From: CALRGE01 sp964360635
GTDB lineage: Bacteria > Patescibacteriota > Gracilibacteria > UBA1369 > 2-02-FULL-48-14
Length of the DNA stretch: 64,000 nt
Direction of reading: 5' to 3'
Assembly: GCA_964360635.1 (NCBI GenBank)
Contig: CAYHXO010000003.1
Coordinates: 1 to 64,000, forward strand
Translations under genes and position numbers: made by a program
Part shown: in pieces, positions 9,087 to 19,218 of the stretch
Numbering within the stretch: position 1 is the stretch's first letter
Layout: every line of letters begins with the position of its first letter
The notes under the pieces: generated by a model
Told to the model about the DNA's origin: nothing
The model's input: the letters and a program-made list of their open reading frames with translations, nothing else
The model's database searches: none

Positions 9087-9116
9087 AAAATACCTTTTAC
9101 ACAAGCCTTTAGTCAA
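9087..9116 (-). promoter_or_regulatory. Promoter of the FAD oxidase gene
   Basis: Reading the minus strand, TTGACT (9116-9111) is followed after 18 bases by TATTTT (9092-9087), giving a start about 15-18 bases before the ATG at 9064. Its -35 box lies directly beside that of the divergent glmS promoter. Sequence match only. Confidence 0.45.
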
Positions 9117-9145
9117 TTGCTTTTTCACGGCAAAAGATTTAAAAT
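9117..9145 (+). promoter_or_regulatory. Promoter of glmS
   Basis: TTGCTT (9117-9122), a 17-base spacer and TAAAAT (9140-9145). Expected start is about 9152, leaving a leader of roughly 18 bases without a Shine-Dalgarno sequence, as for the other promoters in this window. Confidence 0.5.
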
Positions 9146-9169
9146 GCATTGGCTTAATTCAAAAAAATC

Positions 9170-10948
9170 ATGTGTGGAATATTTTCCTATTTCGGACCAA
9201 GTGACAAAGCTGCAGAGATCGTTTTAAAAGGCTTAAAAAAACTTGAATACAGAGGTTATGATTCTTGGGGAATCGCGGCAAAAAGCGCTTCCGGTGATAT
9301 CAAAATAGAAAAGCATGTTGGAAAAATTTCAGAAGTAATTTCCCTCAATTCAGAAATGATGATGCCATCACATTTGGCACTTGGTCATTCAAGATGGGCA
9401 ACTCATGGTGGAGTAACTCAATACAACGCACACCCACACAGCACAGAAAATCAAGATATCATCGTTGTCCACAACGGAATTTTTGAAAATTACCTAGAGT
9501 TAAAACAAACATTAATAGAAAAAGGACACCAATTTAGATCTGAAACTGATTCAGAAGTTTTCGCACATCTTATTGAAGAAAATATAAAACTTGGCCTTGA
9601 CAAAGCATTCAAAATGGCCTGTGACATGGTCACGGGAAGATATGCAATTCTTGCCATGAGTAAATATGAAAATAAGATTATCGCAGCCCGCCGAGGCTCG
9701 CCGCTTATTATCGGTAAAGCACAAGATGGTGCTCACTTCATTGCTTCAGACGTTCCCGCATTTTTAGAATATACAAAAGATGTGATGTATCTCGACGACA
9801 ATCAAATGGTTGTTATCAGCGACGAAGGAGCTAATTTCTTTGATCTTGCATCAGAAAAACAAATCGAAAAAAGAGTTATATCTATAGATTGGAAAGAAGA
9901 AATGGCTGACAAAGGGGATTACCAACATTTCATGATGAAAGAAATCATGGATCAGAAGGAAACAATTACAAAAGCAATCAACCTTGATACAGAAAAAATC
10001 ATGGAAGTTGCAAAAAAAATTAAGGGCGCATATGGAACATATTTTGTGGGTTGTGGAACGGCAGGAAAAGTTGCAATGGTTGGAGAATATTTGTTTAGCG
10101 AAATTGCAAAAAAGCATGTGAATGTGAAATTCGGCTCTGAATTTAAAAGTGCAAAAAACTTCTTAACAGACAGATCACTCGTGATTGCAATTTCACAATC
10201 AGGTGAAACTGCAGATACACTTGAAGCACTTGAGATGGCAAAATCAAAAGGCGCAACAATTGTTTCGATTGTGAATGTTGAAACCTCTACAATGGCTAGA
10301 TATTCAGATATTGTATTGCCATTAAAAGCCGGCCCTGAGAAAGCAGTGGCTTCAACAAAGGCTACAACTTCTCAAATTGCAATTCTCACATTATTGGCAT
10401 ACGCAGTTGCAGACAAACTTGATGAAGGCAGACAAATGCTGATTACAATTGAAGGTCAAATAAATGACATGTTAAACCCACGTTACGAAGAACGCATTAA
10501 TACACTGAGTGAAGAACTTAAAGATTCAAAGGACATTGTGATTATTGGAAGAGGTGCGAATTTCCCAATCGCACTTGAAGCAGCAATAAAACTACAAGAA
10601 GTCTCATATATTCATGCGGAAGGTTTTGCAGGTGGAGAGCTAAAACACGGCCCTATAGCATTAATTGCAGAAGGAACACCCTGTATTGTGCTAGTTTCAA
10701 ACGATGAATCAAAACAGGAAATACTTTCAAATGCTATGGAAGTAAAATCAAGAGGCGGCTTTATTGTTGGAATTTCACCGGAAAATGCTGAAGTTTTTGA
10801 TGTATGGATAAAAGTGCCTGATGCCGGCTTTGCCTCACCTATTGTAAATATCATTCCAATTCAAATTCTTGCTTATAAACTTGCGCTTGCAAGAAAAAAT
10901 AATCCTGACATGCCAAGAAACTTGGCTAAATCTGTAACAGTAAAATAA
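9170..10948 (+). CDS. glmS: Glutamine-fructose-6-phosphate aminotransferase (isomerizing)
   Basis: 592 residues, normal for GlmS. The N-terminal glutaminase begins MCGIFSYFG with the nucleophile Cys2; SRWATHGG and HNGIFENY form its active site. Two SIS sugar-isomerase domains follow (about 270-420 and 440-590), with YFVGCGTAGKVAM, ISQSGETADTLEAL and SYIHAEGFAGGELKHGP. The C-terminus NPDMPRNLAKSVTVK is the conserved end. The enzyme makes glucosamine-6-phosphate, the first step to UDP-GlcNAc for wall synthesis (murE and a WecA-like gene are also in the window). It has its own promoter. In some bacteria a glmS ribozyme precedes the gene; the 105-base gap here is too short for one. Confidence 0.96.
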   Translation: MCGIFSYFGPSDKAAEIVLKGLKKLEYRGYDSWGIAAKSASGDIKIEKHVGKISEVISLNSEMMMPSHLALGHSRWATHGGVTQYNAHPHSTENQDIIVVHNGIFENYLELKQTLIEKGHQFRSETDSEVFAHLIEENIKLGLDKAFKMACDMVTGRYAILAMSKYENKIIAARRGSPLIIGKAQDGAHFIASDVPAFLEYTKDVMYLDDNQMVVISDEGANFFDLASEKQIEKRVISIDWKEEMADKGDYQHFMMKEIMDQKETITKAINLDTEKIMEVAKKIKGAYGTYFVGCGTAGKVAMVGEYLFSEIAKKHVNVKFGSEFKSAKNFLTDRSLVIAISQSGETADTLEALEMAKSKGATIVSIVNVETSTMARYSDIVLPLKAGPEKAVASTKATTSQIAILTLLAYAVADKLDEGRQMLITIEGQINDMLNPRYEERINTLSEELKDSKDIVIIGRGANFPIALEAAIKLQEVSYIHAEGFAGGELKHGPIALIAEGTPCIVLVSNDESKQEILSNAMEVKSRGGFIVGISPENAEVFDVWIKVPDAGFASPIVNIIPIQILAYKLALARKNNPDMPRNLAKSVTVK

Positions 10949-10952
10949 CAGG

Positions 10953-10981
10953 TTGAAAAGTTTGCCAAAATTTGCTATAAT
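10953..10981 (+). promoter_or_regulatory. Strong promoter of the beta-helix surface protein
   Basis: TTGAAA (10953-10958), a 17-base spacer and TATAAT (10976-10981) with the extended -10 TG at 10973-10974. It begins 5 bases after the glmS stop. The leader to ATG 11013 is ~25 bases and A-rich with no Shine-Dalgarno. Confidence 0.75.
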
Positions 10982-11012
10982 ACTTTGATAAATAAAAATT
11001 AATATCAAAAGT

Positions 11013-14000
11013 ATGGCAATACGTGTGGTAAAAAAATATCTGTCAGGATTAGTAACACTAATCTTATCAATAGGGATAGTTATTCCACATACATATCTTT
11101 CTAATATTCCACTTACAAAAGCGCTGACATACGATGTTTCAAATACATCAGATTCAGGTGCAGGTTCTTTTAGGCAAGCGATTATTGATGCGAACTTAAA
11201 TGCCGGAACAGATACAATCTCATTCAGCGCGACAGGAACCATCGCTGTTAACTCAACAATGGATGCGATCACAAGTAATATCACTATTGATGGCACAACA
11301 AGTCCAGATTGGACAGCAGGCCCAGACATTACACTTCAAGGTGACTTATCACGTGATTGTTTAGTTTATGGCAGCGGCGGAGCGGGACTAGTAAAAGGAA
11401 TAAATATACATGGATGCAGAAAAAACATTCAAATTCAAGGTGGAGCGGATGGAATTACTCTTGGTGGAACAGCGGCAAATGAAAATATAAATATCACGGG
11501 CGCGACAACAGGTATCTCGTTAGAGGGTGGCAATAATATATCTATATATAACTGCCAAATTGGAAATAATGCCGGCAATGGCAAAGGTATTGATATCGTT
11601 GACGGAACAACAATAAATATTGGTGGCACAGTGGCAGGACAAGCAAACCTTATTAATCAAAATACAGCAGCAGGAATCGTGGTTGGAAGTAGCACCGGAG
11701 TTACGATTGCAGGAAATTATATTGGTGTTGGCGGAGCAGAAGAAGCAAAGGCAAATTTAGGAGGTATTGATGTAATTGGTACAAACATTAGTGCTTTAAC
11801 GATAGGTGGAAACAGTGTATCTGCACGAAATTACATATCAGCAAATACTCAATTTGGTATTTCACTTAGTACAGGTGCAGGGAACGGAGCAACAATAAAA
11901 AATAATTTTATAGGTGTTTCTTCAACTGGATTTGCAATTGGAAATAATTCGGGCGGAATTTCCGTTAATACAGGAAACAATAATATAAGTCTAAATACTA
12001 TCTCAGGCAACAATGTTTCAGGTATTTCCATAAGTGGTGCCGGAGCAGTTTCTAATACAATTGATGCAAACAAAATCGGTGCAGATTCAGCAGGAAATAA
12101 TCCTGTAGCAAATAGCGGAGATGGAATTTCCATCGGCACAAATTCTTCAAATACAACAATATCCAATAATGTTATATCAGGTAACATTGGCAATGGTATA
12201 AATGTGTTATCAGATGCAACCGGAACAACGTATGTTTATGGAAATAAAATTGGTTTGGCTGAAAACTTAAGTGCTATGCCAAATAACCAAAATGGCATAA
12301 GGGCAAGCGCAAAAGTCATAGTTGGAGATGCGGCTGATAATGCAAAAGTAAATTTAATCGGTTCAAATAGCAAAAATGGCATTCAAATTAGCGGCATACC
12401 AGCATCAGATTCAACAATTGCAAATAACTTAATTGGTACACTAGCTGACAACACTCCAAGACCTAACCTTTGGAATGGTATCTTTATTGATACAGGTGCT
12501 TCAGGAATAAGTATTGGTGCTGACACAGGAACAATTCAGGAAATAAACAGTAACGGATTCAGTGGAATTAAAATTGATGGAGCTGGATCTGATGAAAATA
12601 AAGTGTACAAGAATAACTTTAAAAATAACGAATTATTACCGATTGAAGTAATAAACGGAGCTCAGGGGAATTTAGTTTTTTCCAACACAAATTTGGTTGT
12701 TGATACTTCCGGTGCGTCAGGAATTTCAAATATTTTAGGTAATATAACATTATTTTCCGGAACAGGAAGTACAGCCAAATGGATGGGCAGTGCTACAACA
12801 GCAGCTGATGGAACATGGAATATTGGTGTAGCTCAAATTAATGGAGATAATTATTGGCTATCAGCACGGGACTCAAAAAGATCAACAGCTACGACAGCAA
12901 CAGGTAGCGTTACACTTGATACTGTAGCTCCGGTTGCACCTACATTTACATCAAGTACCGGTTCAGTTATGAATCCTGCATACACATTAACAGGAAATAA
13001 AGAGATTTACTCTTCTGTATTCAATAATAATTCATCAATTGTAAACAACAATTCTTCAACCGGATGGACGAGCGGTACTTCACTTATTGAAGGTGTGAAT
13101 ACATTCATTATTGATTCAAGAGATAATACAGGAAACATTTCAGGAACAGGTGAATATTCTGTCACATTAGATACGATTGCGCCGCTAATGCCGACTATAA
13201 CATACAACCCAATACATGGTGGTTCACATGTAGTAATTTCAGGTAGCGGAGAAGTGAACTCACAAATTTTAGTCAATGCTGCATATATCACAACAGTAGC
13301 CGGCGACGGTTCATTTATAATGACAGTTCCAATATTCTTTGGTGTCAACATATTAAAGATCAGATCTCGAGATGTCGCTGGGAATACATCTGATTTTGCA
13401 GAAGCAATAATCTCGCCTCCCGGAGGAACAAGTAGCCCAGCTGGAGGTAGCGGCCTTCCGGCATTCATACCAAAACCACCTCTGCCGATTAAAGGCAAGA
13501 GTATGTCTGGTGAATCCGAAACAATCAAAAATCCGATAAAGAATCCGGGAATTATTCCTGGTGGTCCAAATATTTCTGGCACACCAGGTATTCCTGGAGT
13601 ACCAAATCTACCTAATCAACCCCTTACTCCAAATATTCTGGGTGTGCCAAATTTCCCTGTCAATCCAGGTATTGTTGGCATCCCTGTAGTTCCAAACATA
13701 CCTAACCAGCCAAATCTTCCAAATATACAAAATAATTCAGCAATTCCAATTTCAACACCAGTAAAATCACAAACACCTATTAACCAAACACAATCAAATG
13801 GATTTCAGGAAATAAAACAAATTGAAAATCCTAATGGTCCGAATCCAAGTGAGAACACAAATATAACGACTACTGATCCATCAACAGGAGACAACCCAAT
13901 AAATGAAGAAATAAATAGGCAAAAACCTCTAGAAGTATTTATTCCAAAAATCGAGCCAACATTTTCTGCACCTATACTGGAATCAACATTTATGGGAGAA

Positions 14001-15194
14001 AAAGGCAAAGATAAAATACCACTTTGGTGGAAGGATCAAAATTTCGGAAGTGAAGGCTTAGAAATTGACGCAAAAAAAGATACCGATCAAGATGGCCTAG
14101 CAGACGTTCAGGAATTCTTATTTGGAACAGATCCAAAATCAAACGACTCAGATAAAGACGGCGTTGCAGACACGGTGGAAATTGAAAATGGAAGCAATCC
14201 TGCAAGCTATGATACAGACGGTGACGGAATAGCGGATGAGAAGGAAAAACCTGAAGAAGTTGCTGTCTTTAATCCAAAAGTTGTAGATAAAAAAATTGAG
14301 GTCAAATATATCGAAGAAAACAATGTTGTCATAAATTCTGAAGCAGGAGAAACATTAGGAAATTTAGATACTGACTCAGATGGACTCTCAGACCAACAAG
14401 AACTTCAGATCGGTTCAGACCCACAAAATGGCGATTCCGATTCAGATGGATTAACAGATGGTAATGAAGTCCTGCTATACAATTCTAATCCTGCAAAAGC
14501 ATCTAAGGTTAGTCCGGTTAGTATTGGTAACATCAAAAAGGGACAGACAAATGCGGTAGGAAAACAATTCATAGTTGGTGGAACCGACACTCCAAATGCC
14601 GATGTAAGCCTTTACCTCATCGATGAAAACGGAGTAGAAACAGAAATCGGAAAAACAGAAACAGACGCAAACGGATTTTATTCATTGAGCACAGAAGAAC
14701 TTGGTGCAGGTAAATACACCATTACAGCAGTAACTAGTAAAGATAACAAAACATTATCAGTCTCATCACCTGAAGAATTAAATGTTGGAGAAGCAAGTGT
14801 AAAAACTCCTGAAATTGCAGTTAAAGTTGAAGGCAATGATGTAACAATTGAGGGTCTAACGGAGAACAAAGATTCAAGCATCGTTGTCACTTGGAGAAGT
14901 TTGGTCTTAACAAATACAATAGTTGCAGATCAGAATTTCAAATTAACACCTCCTGCAACATTAGAACCTGGTGAACATACTGCAACAGTTTATTCTGTAA
15001 GTAATATAGACAATTCACAGAGTGCCCCTGTTCAAGTGAAGTTCACTCTATCAACAACAGGTTTTGCATCAGGTAAAACTGAAGGAATTTCACCATTAAT
15101 TACAATCGGTGGAAGCTCACTTGTACTTCTTTCATTGATTGCTCTTGCAATATTCAGGAGGAAGAAGAATCCTGAAACCATTATCAATAAATAA
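11013..15194 (+). CDS. Giant surface protein: beta-helix, Ig-like, proline-rich and TSP3 regions, C-terminal anchor
   Basis: 1393 residues. An N-terminal hydrophobic segment (~10-32) acts as signal. Residues ~40-560 are short repeats typical of a right-handed parallel beta-helix (NNISIYNCQIGNNAGNG, STGVTIAGNYIGV), starting with a CSLREA-like block (SGAGSFRQAIIDAN). Residues ~575-805 hold Ig-like repeats with LDTVAP spacers. Residues ~806-946 are rich in Pro, Asn and Gly (IPGVPNLPNQPLTPN). Calcium-type TSP3 motifs follow (~1022-1080 and 1118-1163), then SdrD-B-like and Ig-like domains, and a membrane helix plus RRKK tail (~1362-1393). No enzyme motif is visible, so adhesion or surface binding is inferred. 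The pyk ATG directly follows its stop. Confidence 0.75.
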   Translation: MAIRVVKKYLSGLVTLILSIGIVIPHTYLSNIPLTKALTYDVSNTSDSGAGSFRQAIIDANLNAGTDTISFSATGTIAVNSTMDAITSNITIDGTTSPDWTAGPDITLQGDLSRDCLVYGSGGAGLVKGINIHGCRKNIQIQGGADGITLGGTAANENINITGATTGISLEGGNNISIYNCQIGNNAGNGKGIDIVDGTTINIGGTVAGQANLINQNTAAGIVVGSSTGVTIAGNYIGVGGAEEAKANLGGIDVIGTNISALTIGGNSVSARNYISANTQFGISLSTGAGNGATIKNNFIGVSSTGFAIGNNSGGISVNTGNNNISLNTISGNNVSGISISGAGAVSNTIDANKIGADSAGNNPVANSGDGISIGTNSSNTTISNNVISGNIGNGINVLSDATGTTYVYGNKIGLAENLSAMPNNQNGIRASAKVIVGDAADNAKVNLIGSNSKNGIQISGIPASDSTIANNLIGTLADNTPRPNLWNGIFIDTGASGISIGADTGTIQEINSNGFSGIKIDGAGSDENKVYKNNFKNNELLPIEVINGAQGNLVFSNTNLVVDTSGASGISNILGNITLFSGTGSTAKWMGSATTAADGTWNIGVAQINGDNYWLSARDSKRSTATTATGSVTLDTVAPVAPTFTSSTGSVMNPAYTLTGNKEIYSSVFNNNSSIVNNNSSTGWTSGTSLIEGVNTFIIDSRDNTGNISGTGEYSVTLDTIAPLMPTITYNPIHGGSHVVISGSGEVNSQILVNAAYITTVAGDGSFIMTVPIFFGVNILKIRSRDVAGNTSDFAEAIISPPGGTSSPAGGSGLPAFIPKPPLPIKGKSMSGESETIKNPIKNPGIIPGGPNISGTPGIPGVPNLPNQPLTPNILGVPNFPVNPGIVGIPVVPNIPNQPNLPNIQNNSAIPISTPVKSQTPINQTQSNGFQEIKQIENPNGPNPSENTNITTTDPSTGDNPINEEINRQKPLEVFIPKIEPTFSAPILESTFMGEKGKDKIPLWWKDQNFGSEGLEIDAKKDTDQDGLADVQEFLFGTDPKSNDSDKDGVADTVEIENGSNPASYDTDGDGIADEKEKPEEVAVFNPKVVDKKIEVKYIEENNVVINSEAGETLGNLDTDSDGLSDQQELQIGSDPQNGDSDSDGLTDGNEVLLYNSNPAKASKVSPVSIGNIKKGQTNAVGKQFIVGGTDTPNADVSLYLIDENGVETEIGKTETDANGFYSLSTEELGAGKYTITAVTSKDNKTLSVSSPEELNVGEASVKTPEIAVKVEGNDVTIEGLTENKDSSIVVTWRSLVLTNTIVADQNFKLTPPATLEPGEHTATVYSVSNIDNSQSAPVQVKFTLSTTGFASGKTEGISPLITIGGSSLVLLSLIALAIFRRKKNPETIINK

Positions 15195-16568
15195 ATGCGG
15201 AGAACAAAAATTGTTGCTACTATCGGCCCTGCTACAGAAAGCCTTAGTTCACTACGAAAATTAGTCGAATCAGGCCTGAATATTTTAAGACTGAATTGTT
15301 CTCATGGCGACAAAGGACAGTTCAAAAAAATTGTTCACAATATTCATCAAATTGAATCTGAAACTGGTAAGATTATAAGTATTTTAGCAGACTTACAAGG
15401 GCCAAAAATTCGACTTGGAATTATTCCAGATGACAAGCAATTAGTGAGTACTGGTGAACAAATAATTTTATCAACAAAAGCCGGTGAAAAAAATACTGTA
15501 CACATCCCCTACCCTGATTTACATAAAATTGTAAAAACCGGAGAAAGAATTCTGATTGAAGATGGATTAATACGAACAAAAATTGTATCCATTAGCGGAC
15601 ATCATATAAAAGTGAAAATTACAGCAGGTGGATATTTGAAGAGCAAAAAAGGTGTAAATTTACCTGACTCAAAACTTCCAAGATCAGAGACACTTACGAA
15701 AAAAGATTTGGAAGATTTAAAAATGGTTCTAAAATTAGGCGTTGATGCAATTGCACTATCATTCGTTGAAAATGCTGAAGATGTTTTAAGATTAAGGAAG
15801 GAAATTGAAAAATCAGGCTCAAAAATGCCTATGATAATCTCAAAAATTGAAAGAAAAGATGCATTAAAAAATCTTAAAAAAATCATTGATGTTTCAGATG
15901 GCATTATGGTTGCCAGAGGTGATCTTGGAATTGAAACTGAAGCAGAAAGAGTTCCAGTAGAACAGAAAAGAATGATTGCGATGGCTAGAAAAAGTGCCAA
16001 GCCTGTGATTGTGGCAACACAAATTTTGCAATCCATGGTGACAAATCCAATTGCTACTAGAGCAGAAATTAGCGATGCGGCAAATGCAATTTTCGACCAT
16101 GCTGATGCATTCATGCTTTCTAATGAAACTGCAGTTGGAGCTTATCCTTTCAAGGCAGTTGCAACCTTGGCCAGAGTGGCAAGACGAACTGAAGAGGCAA
16201 TTTTTAAAGATAATGAACTCTCCCCTATCCCAACAGATCCAAAAAATCTAAAAGAAGATGAAACTATGGCTTTAAATGCATGTTTGATAGCTGAAAATAT
16301 CAACGCTAGAGCAATTGTGGTTATTACTAAGGAAGGTTTCACAGCAAGAACCGTTTTGAAGCACAGACCAAAAGTTCCTGTAATCGTTATTACAAATTCT
16401 AACAAAACCGCAAGACAACTAAATTTCTTTTGGGGAATCGAGAAAATCGTAGTGACCAAAGAAGTTATGAGATCTGAAGATGCAAAGAAATTCTTTGAGA
16501 AAGGTGAAGAAATTGTTGTAATTAAACTATCTAATGAGAAGCGTTCGCTTGTTCAATTGAAGGCCTGA
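15195..16568 (+). CDS. pyk: Pyruvate kinase
   Basis: 457 residues. Converts phosphoenolpyruvate and ADP to pyruvate and ATP. Motifs in order: RTKIVATIGPAT, LNILRLNCSHG (usually NFSHG), DLQGPKIRLG, the B domain (~75-170), ALSFVENAEDV, the lysine and metal site IISKIERKDAL plus MVARGDLGIE, then QILQSMVTNPIATRAE and LSNETAVGAYP. The C-terminal domain is complete (AIVVITKEGFTART, HRPKVPVIVIT). The start codon abuts the previous stop, so it may depend on the upstream promoter. Confidence 0.96.
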   Translation: MRRTKIVATIGPATESLSSLRKLVESGLNILRLNCSHGDKGQFKKIVHNIHQIESETGKIISILADLQGPKIRLGIIPDDKQLVSTGEQIILSTKAGEKNTVHIPYPDLHKIVKTGERILIEDGLIRTKIVSISGHHIKVKITAGGYLKSKKGVNLPDSKLPRSETLTKKDLEDLKMVLKLGVDAIALSFVENAEDVLRLRKEIEKSGSKMPMIISKIERKDALKNLKKIIDVSDGIMVARGDLGIETEAERVPVEQKRMIAMARKSAKPVIVATQILQSMVTNPIATRAEISDAANAIFDHADAFMLSNETAVGAYPFKAVATLARVARRTEEAIFKDNELSPIPTDPKNLKEDETMALNACLIAENINARAIVVITKEGFTARTVLKHRPKVPVIVITNSNKTARQLNFFWGIEKIVVTKEVMRSEDAKKFFEKGEEIVVIKLSNEKRSLVQLKA

Positions 16569-16583
16569 TTGTATCATGTCTGC

Positions 16584-17087
16584 ATGCGCATATTAGGAAT
16601 TGATCCGGGTCTTAATCTAACAGGTTTTGCTTTGCTTGAATCTGATGGAACTAAAAAAGAATTGCTACATTTTGGAGTTATTCGAACAAAAGCTCACACA
16701 GAAAAAAGCTTGAGACTGAAAGAAATTTATAATGATCTAAAATCAATTATCGCTGATCTGAAACCAGAAATTTGTTCTATTGAACAACTTTTTTTCTCAA
16801 CAAATGTGAGCACTGCAATGAGCGTTTCTGAGGCGAGAGGTATTATTCTTTTGGCGCTGCAAGAAAGTGGAATCCCAATTCAGGAATACACACCCAGTCA
16901 AATGAAAAAAGCACTTACTGGAAACGGTAGAGCAGATAAAAAATCCATCCAAAAAATGGTTATGATTGAGCTCAACTTGAAAGAAATTCCAAAGCCGGAT
17001 GATGCCGCAGATGCAGTAAGCCTTGCTTTAGCACTGTCTGCCGAATTAAGATACCACCGTCACCTAAAAACATTTCTTGAAAAATAA
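16584..17087 (+). CDS. ruvC: Holliday junction resolvase RuvC
   Basis: 167 residues. RuvC cuts four-way junctions bound by RuvAB. Acidic catalytic residues are in MRILGIDPGLNLTGFA, SIEQLFFSTN and PKPDDAADAVSLALA; the DNA-contact segment YTPSQMKKALTGNGRADKKSIQKMV is present. I place the start at ATG 16584 rather than the TTG at 16569, because family members begin directly with M-R/K-I-L-G-I-D-P-G. The 3' end overlaps the TTG start of the TPR gene by 11 bases. Confidence 0.95.
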   Translation: MRILGIDPGLNLTGFALLESDGTKKELLHFGVIRTKAHTEKSLRLKEIYNDLKSIIADLKPEICSIEQLFFSTNVSTAMSVSEARGIILLALQESGIPIQEYTPSQMKKALTGNGRADKKSIQKMVMIELNLKEIPKPDDAADAVSLALALSAELRYHRHLKTFLEK

Positions 17088-18471
17088 TTATCTACAAATA
17101 GGAGTGGTATCGTTAAGTACATTTCTAATTGTAGGAATTTTTGTATTATTTTTAAAAGGTGCCGGAGATTTTGTGAAAACAGATTTAATTGAAGCAGACG
17201 GAACAGTTAAAATCACTACACCAGTAGATTTCACAACTAGAATTAAGAAGGGCGACAGCTTAATGGAATCTGAATATTATTCACTTGCTGCTTCTGAATA
17301 TGCATTCGCAATAAATCTTCAACCAGAAAATGTTGAGGCATATGTAAAATTAGGAAAGGCATATAAAGAACTAATGGAATATGAAAAATCATTAGCAGAG
17401 TTCAAGAAAGTGAAAGAGATGGACCCACAAAATTTGGAATACGCCGCACTTTACGGTGAGGCATTAATTAAATCTGAACAATTTCAAGAAGCTCAAAGTA
17501 TTTTTGACTCGTTTACAAAAGAAACTCAAGAAGGAAAATACTATGGTGCCTTACTTGATTCTTATTTTGGTAGGTTCGATGATGCAAAAAAGAAACTTGA
17601 AAAAGCTAAAATTTTAAGCGGAAGCATTCCTAAAGAATATATCGAGCGGTTTTTGACCACATATTCAAATTTTAAAGTAGAAAAAGATGGTCAAACTGCA
17701 TATTTAAATGCACTACTAACCCAAGCTTTTATTGATTGTGAAGAATTCCAACTAGCAAAGGGCTTGGCCTTGGATATTCTAGGCTCAAAGAGTGATTATC
17801 GCGATGTTTGGATAATGTTGGGATATTCTCAATTAAAAACAAATCTTTATGCTGATGCGGAACAATCATTAAAAGAAGCGAAGAAATTGGATGCAATAAA
17901 ACCTGAAACTCACTATTTCTTGGGCAATGCTTATTTCTCACAAAATAAATATGAAGATGCTGTAAATGAGTTTGAATTGGCTGTCCTTTATGGATTCAAA
18001 CCTGAAACTGAGGCTTATAGAAAAATTGCAGAAAGCCAACTCTTTCTAAAAAAATATGAGGAGTCCTTGGAGGCTTATGAACATTTAGTAAAAATTGATT
18101 ACACTGATATTAGCATTTTCGTGAGACCGGTTTGGATAGCTATAACCTATATTGTTGATTTGGATCGGGCACTTAGTTTAGCCCAAGAATCTGTGGCAAG
18201 ATTTCCAAATGAAGCGATGAGTCACAATTTATTGGCATGGGTTTATATAGAAAAAAATGAACTAGATAAGGCTGATCAAGAAATAAAAAATGCCTACTCG
18301 ATTGATCCTAATTTTGCAGAGGCTCACTATAATGCCGGCAGATTAAGAGAGAAACAAAACAATCCTGAAGGAGCGAAATGGGAATACAAAAAAGCATATG
18401 AACTTTCAAAATCTGGTGATTCAATAAGCGCACTTGCTTCTGAAAGATATAATGCATTGATTTCTCAATGA
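17077..18471 (+). CDS. Membrane-anchored TPR repeat protein
   Basis: 464 residues, TTG start inside ruvC. One N-terminal membrane helix (~7-27, IGVVSLSTFLIVGIFVLFL) anchors it. From ~residue 55 to the end there are about ten tetratricopeptide repeats, for example YSLAASEYAFAINLQPENVE, AYVKLGKAYKELMEYEKSLA and HYFLGNAYFSQNKYEDAV. TPR arrays bind other proteins. Its stop overlaps the prepilin peptidase start (ATGA), so a role in assembling pili or another envelope machine is possible, but this is inference. Confidence 0.8.
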   Translation: MKNNYLQIGVVSLSTFLIVGIFVLFLKGAGDFVKTDLIEADGTVKITTPVDFTTRIKKGDSLMESEYYSLAASEYAFAINLQPENVEAYVKLGKAYKELMEYEKSLAEFKKVKEMDPQNLEYAALYGEALIKSEQFQEAQSIFDSFTKETQEGKYYGALLDSYFGRFDDAKKKLEKAKILSGSIPKEYIERFLTTYSNFKVEKDGQTAYLNALLTQAFIDCEEFQLAKGLALDILGSKSDYRDVWIMLGYSQLKTNLYADAEQSLKEAKKLDAIKPETHYFLGNAYFSQNKYEDAVNEFELAVLYGFKPETEAYRKIAESQLFLKKYEESLEAYEHLVKIDYTDISIFVRPVWIAITYIVDLDRALSLAQESVARFPNEAMSHNLLAWVYIEKNELDKADQEIKNAYSIDPNFAEAHYNAGRLREKQNNPEGAKWEYKKAYELSKSGDSISALASERYNALISQ

Positions 18472-19211
18472 ATAATTTATTCTCATTCTACACCGTCATC
18501 GTTGGACTGATTGTTGGAAGTTTTTTGAGCATGCTAATACCTCGTCTTCACACCGGCGAAGCCGGGATTTTCCTTGGACGATCTCACTGCGCAAAATGTA
18601 AGCACATACTTGGAGCAGGAAATTTGATTCCGGTCATTAGTTTTTTAATACAAAGAGGAAAATGTTCATTTTGCAGCGGAAAAATTTCTGCGATCTATCC
18701 TATTATAGAACTGAGTACAGCTCTTACTTTCTTATCACTTTCATTTCAAGAAAATTTCATAATAAATACAATTTTATTCAGCATTTTGCTCTTCATTTTT
18801 TTCTACGATTTGTTATACAAAGAAATTCATGACGCGGTAATGATTCCTGGAATTTTATTTGCATTAATCTCAAGCGCAATTTTGGGCAATTTTCAAAGCG
18901 TAGCTCTCGGTGCTGTAATTGGTATCTCCTTTTTCGGATTTCAGTGGCTAATTTCAAAAGGGAAATGGTTGGGTAGCGGTGATATCAGAATAGGCGCATT
19001 TATGGGGCTAATGCTTGGCTGGCAGCTCACCCTAGTAGCAATTATGTCAGCTTACTTATTAGGAACAATTTACAGTCTTTACTTATTGGCAACAAAACAG
19101 GCATCACAAAAAACCGCGATACCACTAGGACCATTTCTTTCACTTGGAACAGCCCTGGCATTTTTTTACGGCAATGCGATTATTGATCGATACCTAAATC
19201 TCATGATATAA
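18468..19211 (+). CDS. pilD: Type IV prepilin peptidase (A24 family)
   Basis: 247 residues and about seven membrane segments. The cytoplasmic N-terminal loop carries two CxxC pairs (CAKCKH and CSFCSG), the zinc motif of full-length PilD linked to N-methylation. The two catalytic aspartates are in FFYDLLYKEIHD and in WLGSGDIRIGAF (the GxGD motif). The enzyme trims the leader of type IV pilins and similar proteins at the inner membrane. No pilin gene lies in this window; the substrate genes must be elsewhere. Confidence 0.92.
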   Translation: MNNLFSFYTVIVGLIVGSFLSMLIPRLHTGEAGIFLGRSHCAKCKHILGAGNLIPVISFLIQRGKCSFCSGKISAIYPIIELSTALTFLSLSFQENFIINTILFSILLFIFFYDLLYKEIHDAVMIPGILFALISSAILGNFQSVALGAVIGISFFGFQWLISKGKWLGSGDIRIGAFMGLMLGWQLTLVAIMSAYLLGTIYSLYLLATKQASQKTAIPLGPFLSLGTALAFFYGNAIIDRYLNLMI

Positions 19212-19218
19212 AGAGCAT

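Noticed and set aside
11435..14890. Several minus-strand frames inside the beta-helix gene
   Set aside because: They are shadows of a strongly repetitive coding sequence on the plus strand, with low-complexity Pro/Leu-rich translations.
15085..15194. LPxTG-type sortase signal at the end of the beta-helix protein
   Set aside because: A membrane helix and basic tail are present but no LPxTG-like pentapeptide precedes them, so a simple membrane anchor is more likely.
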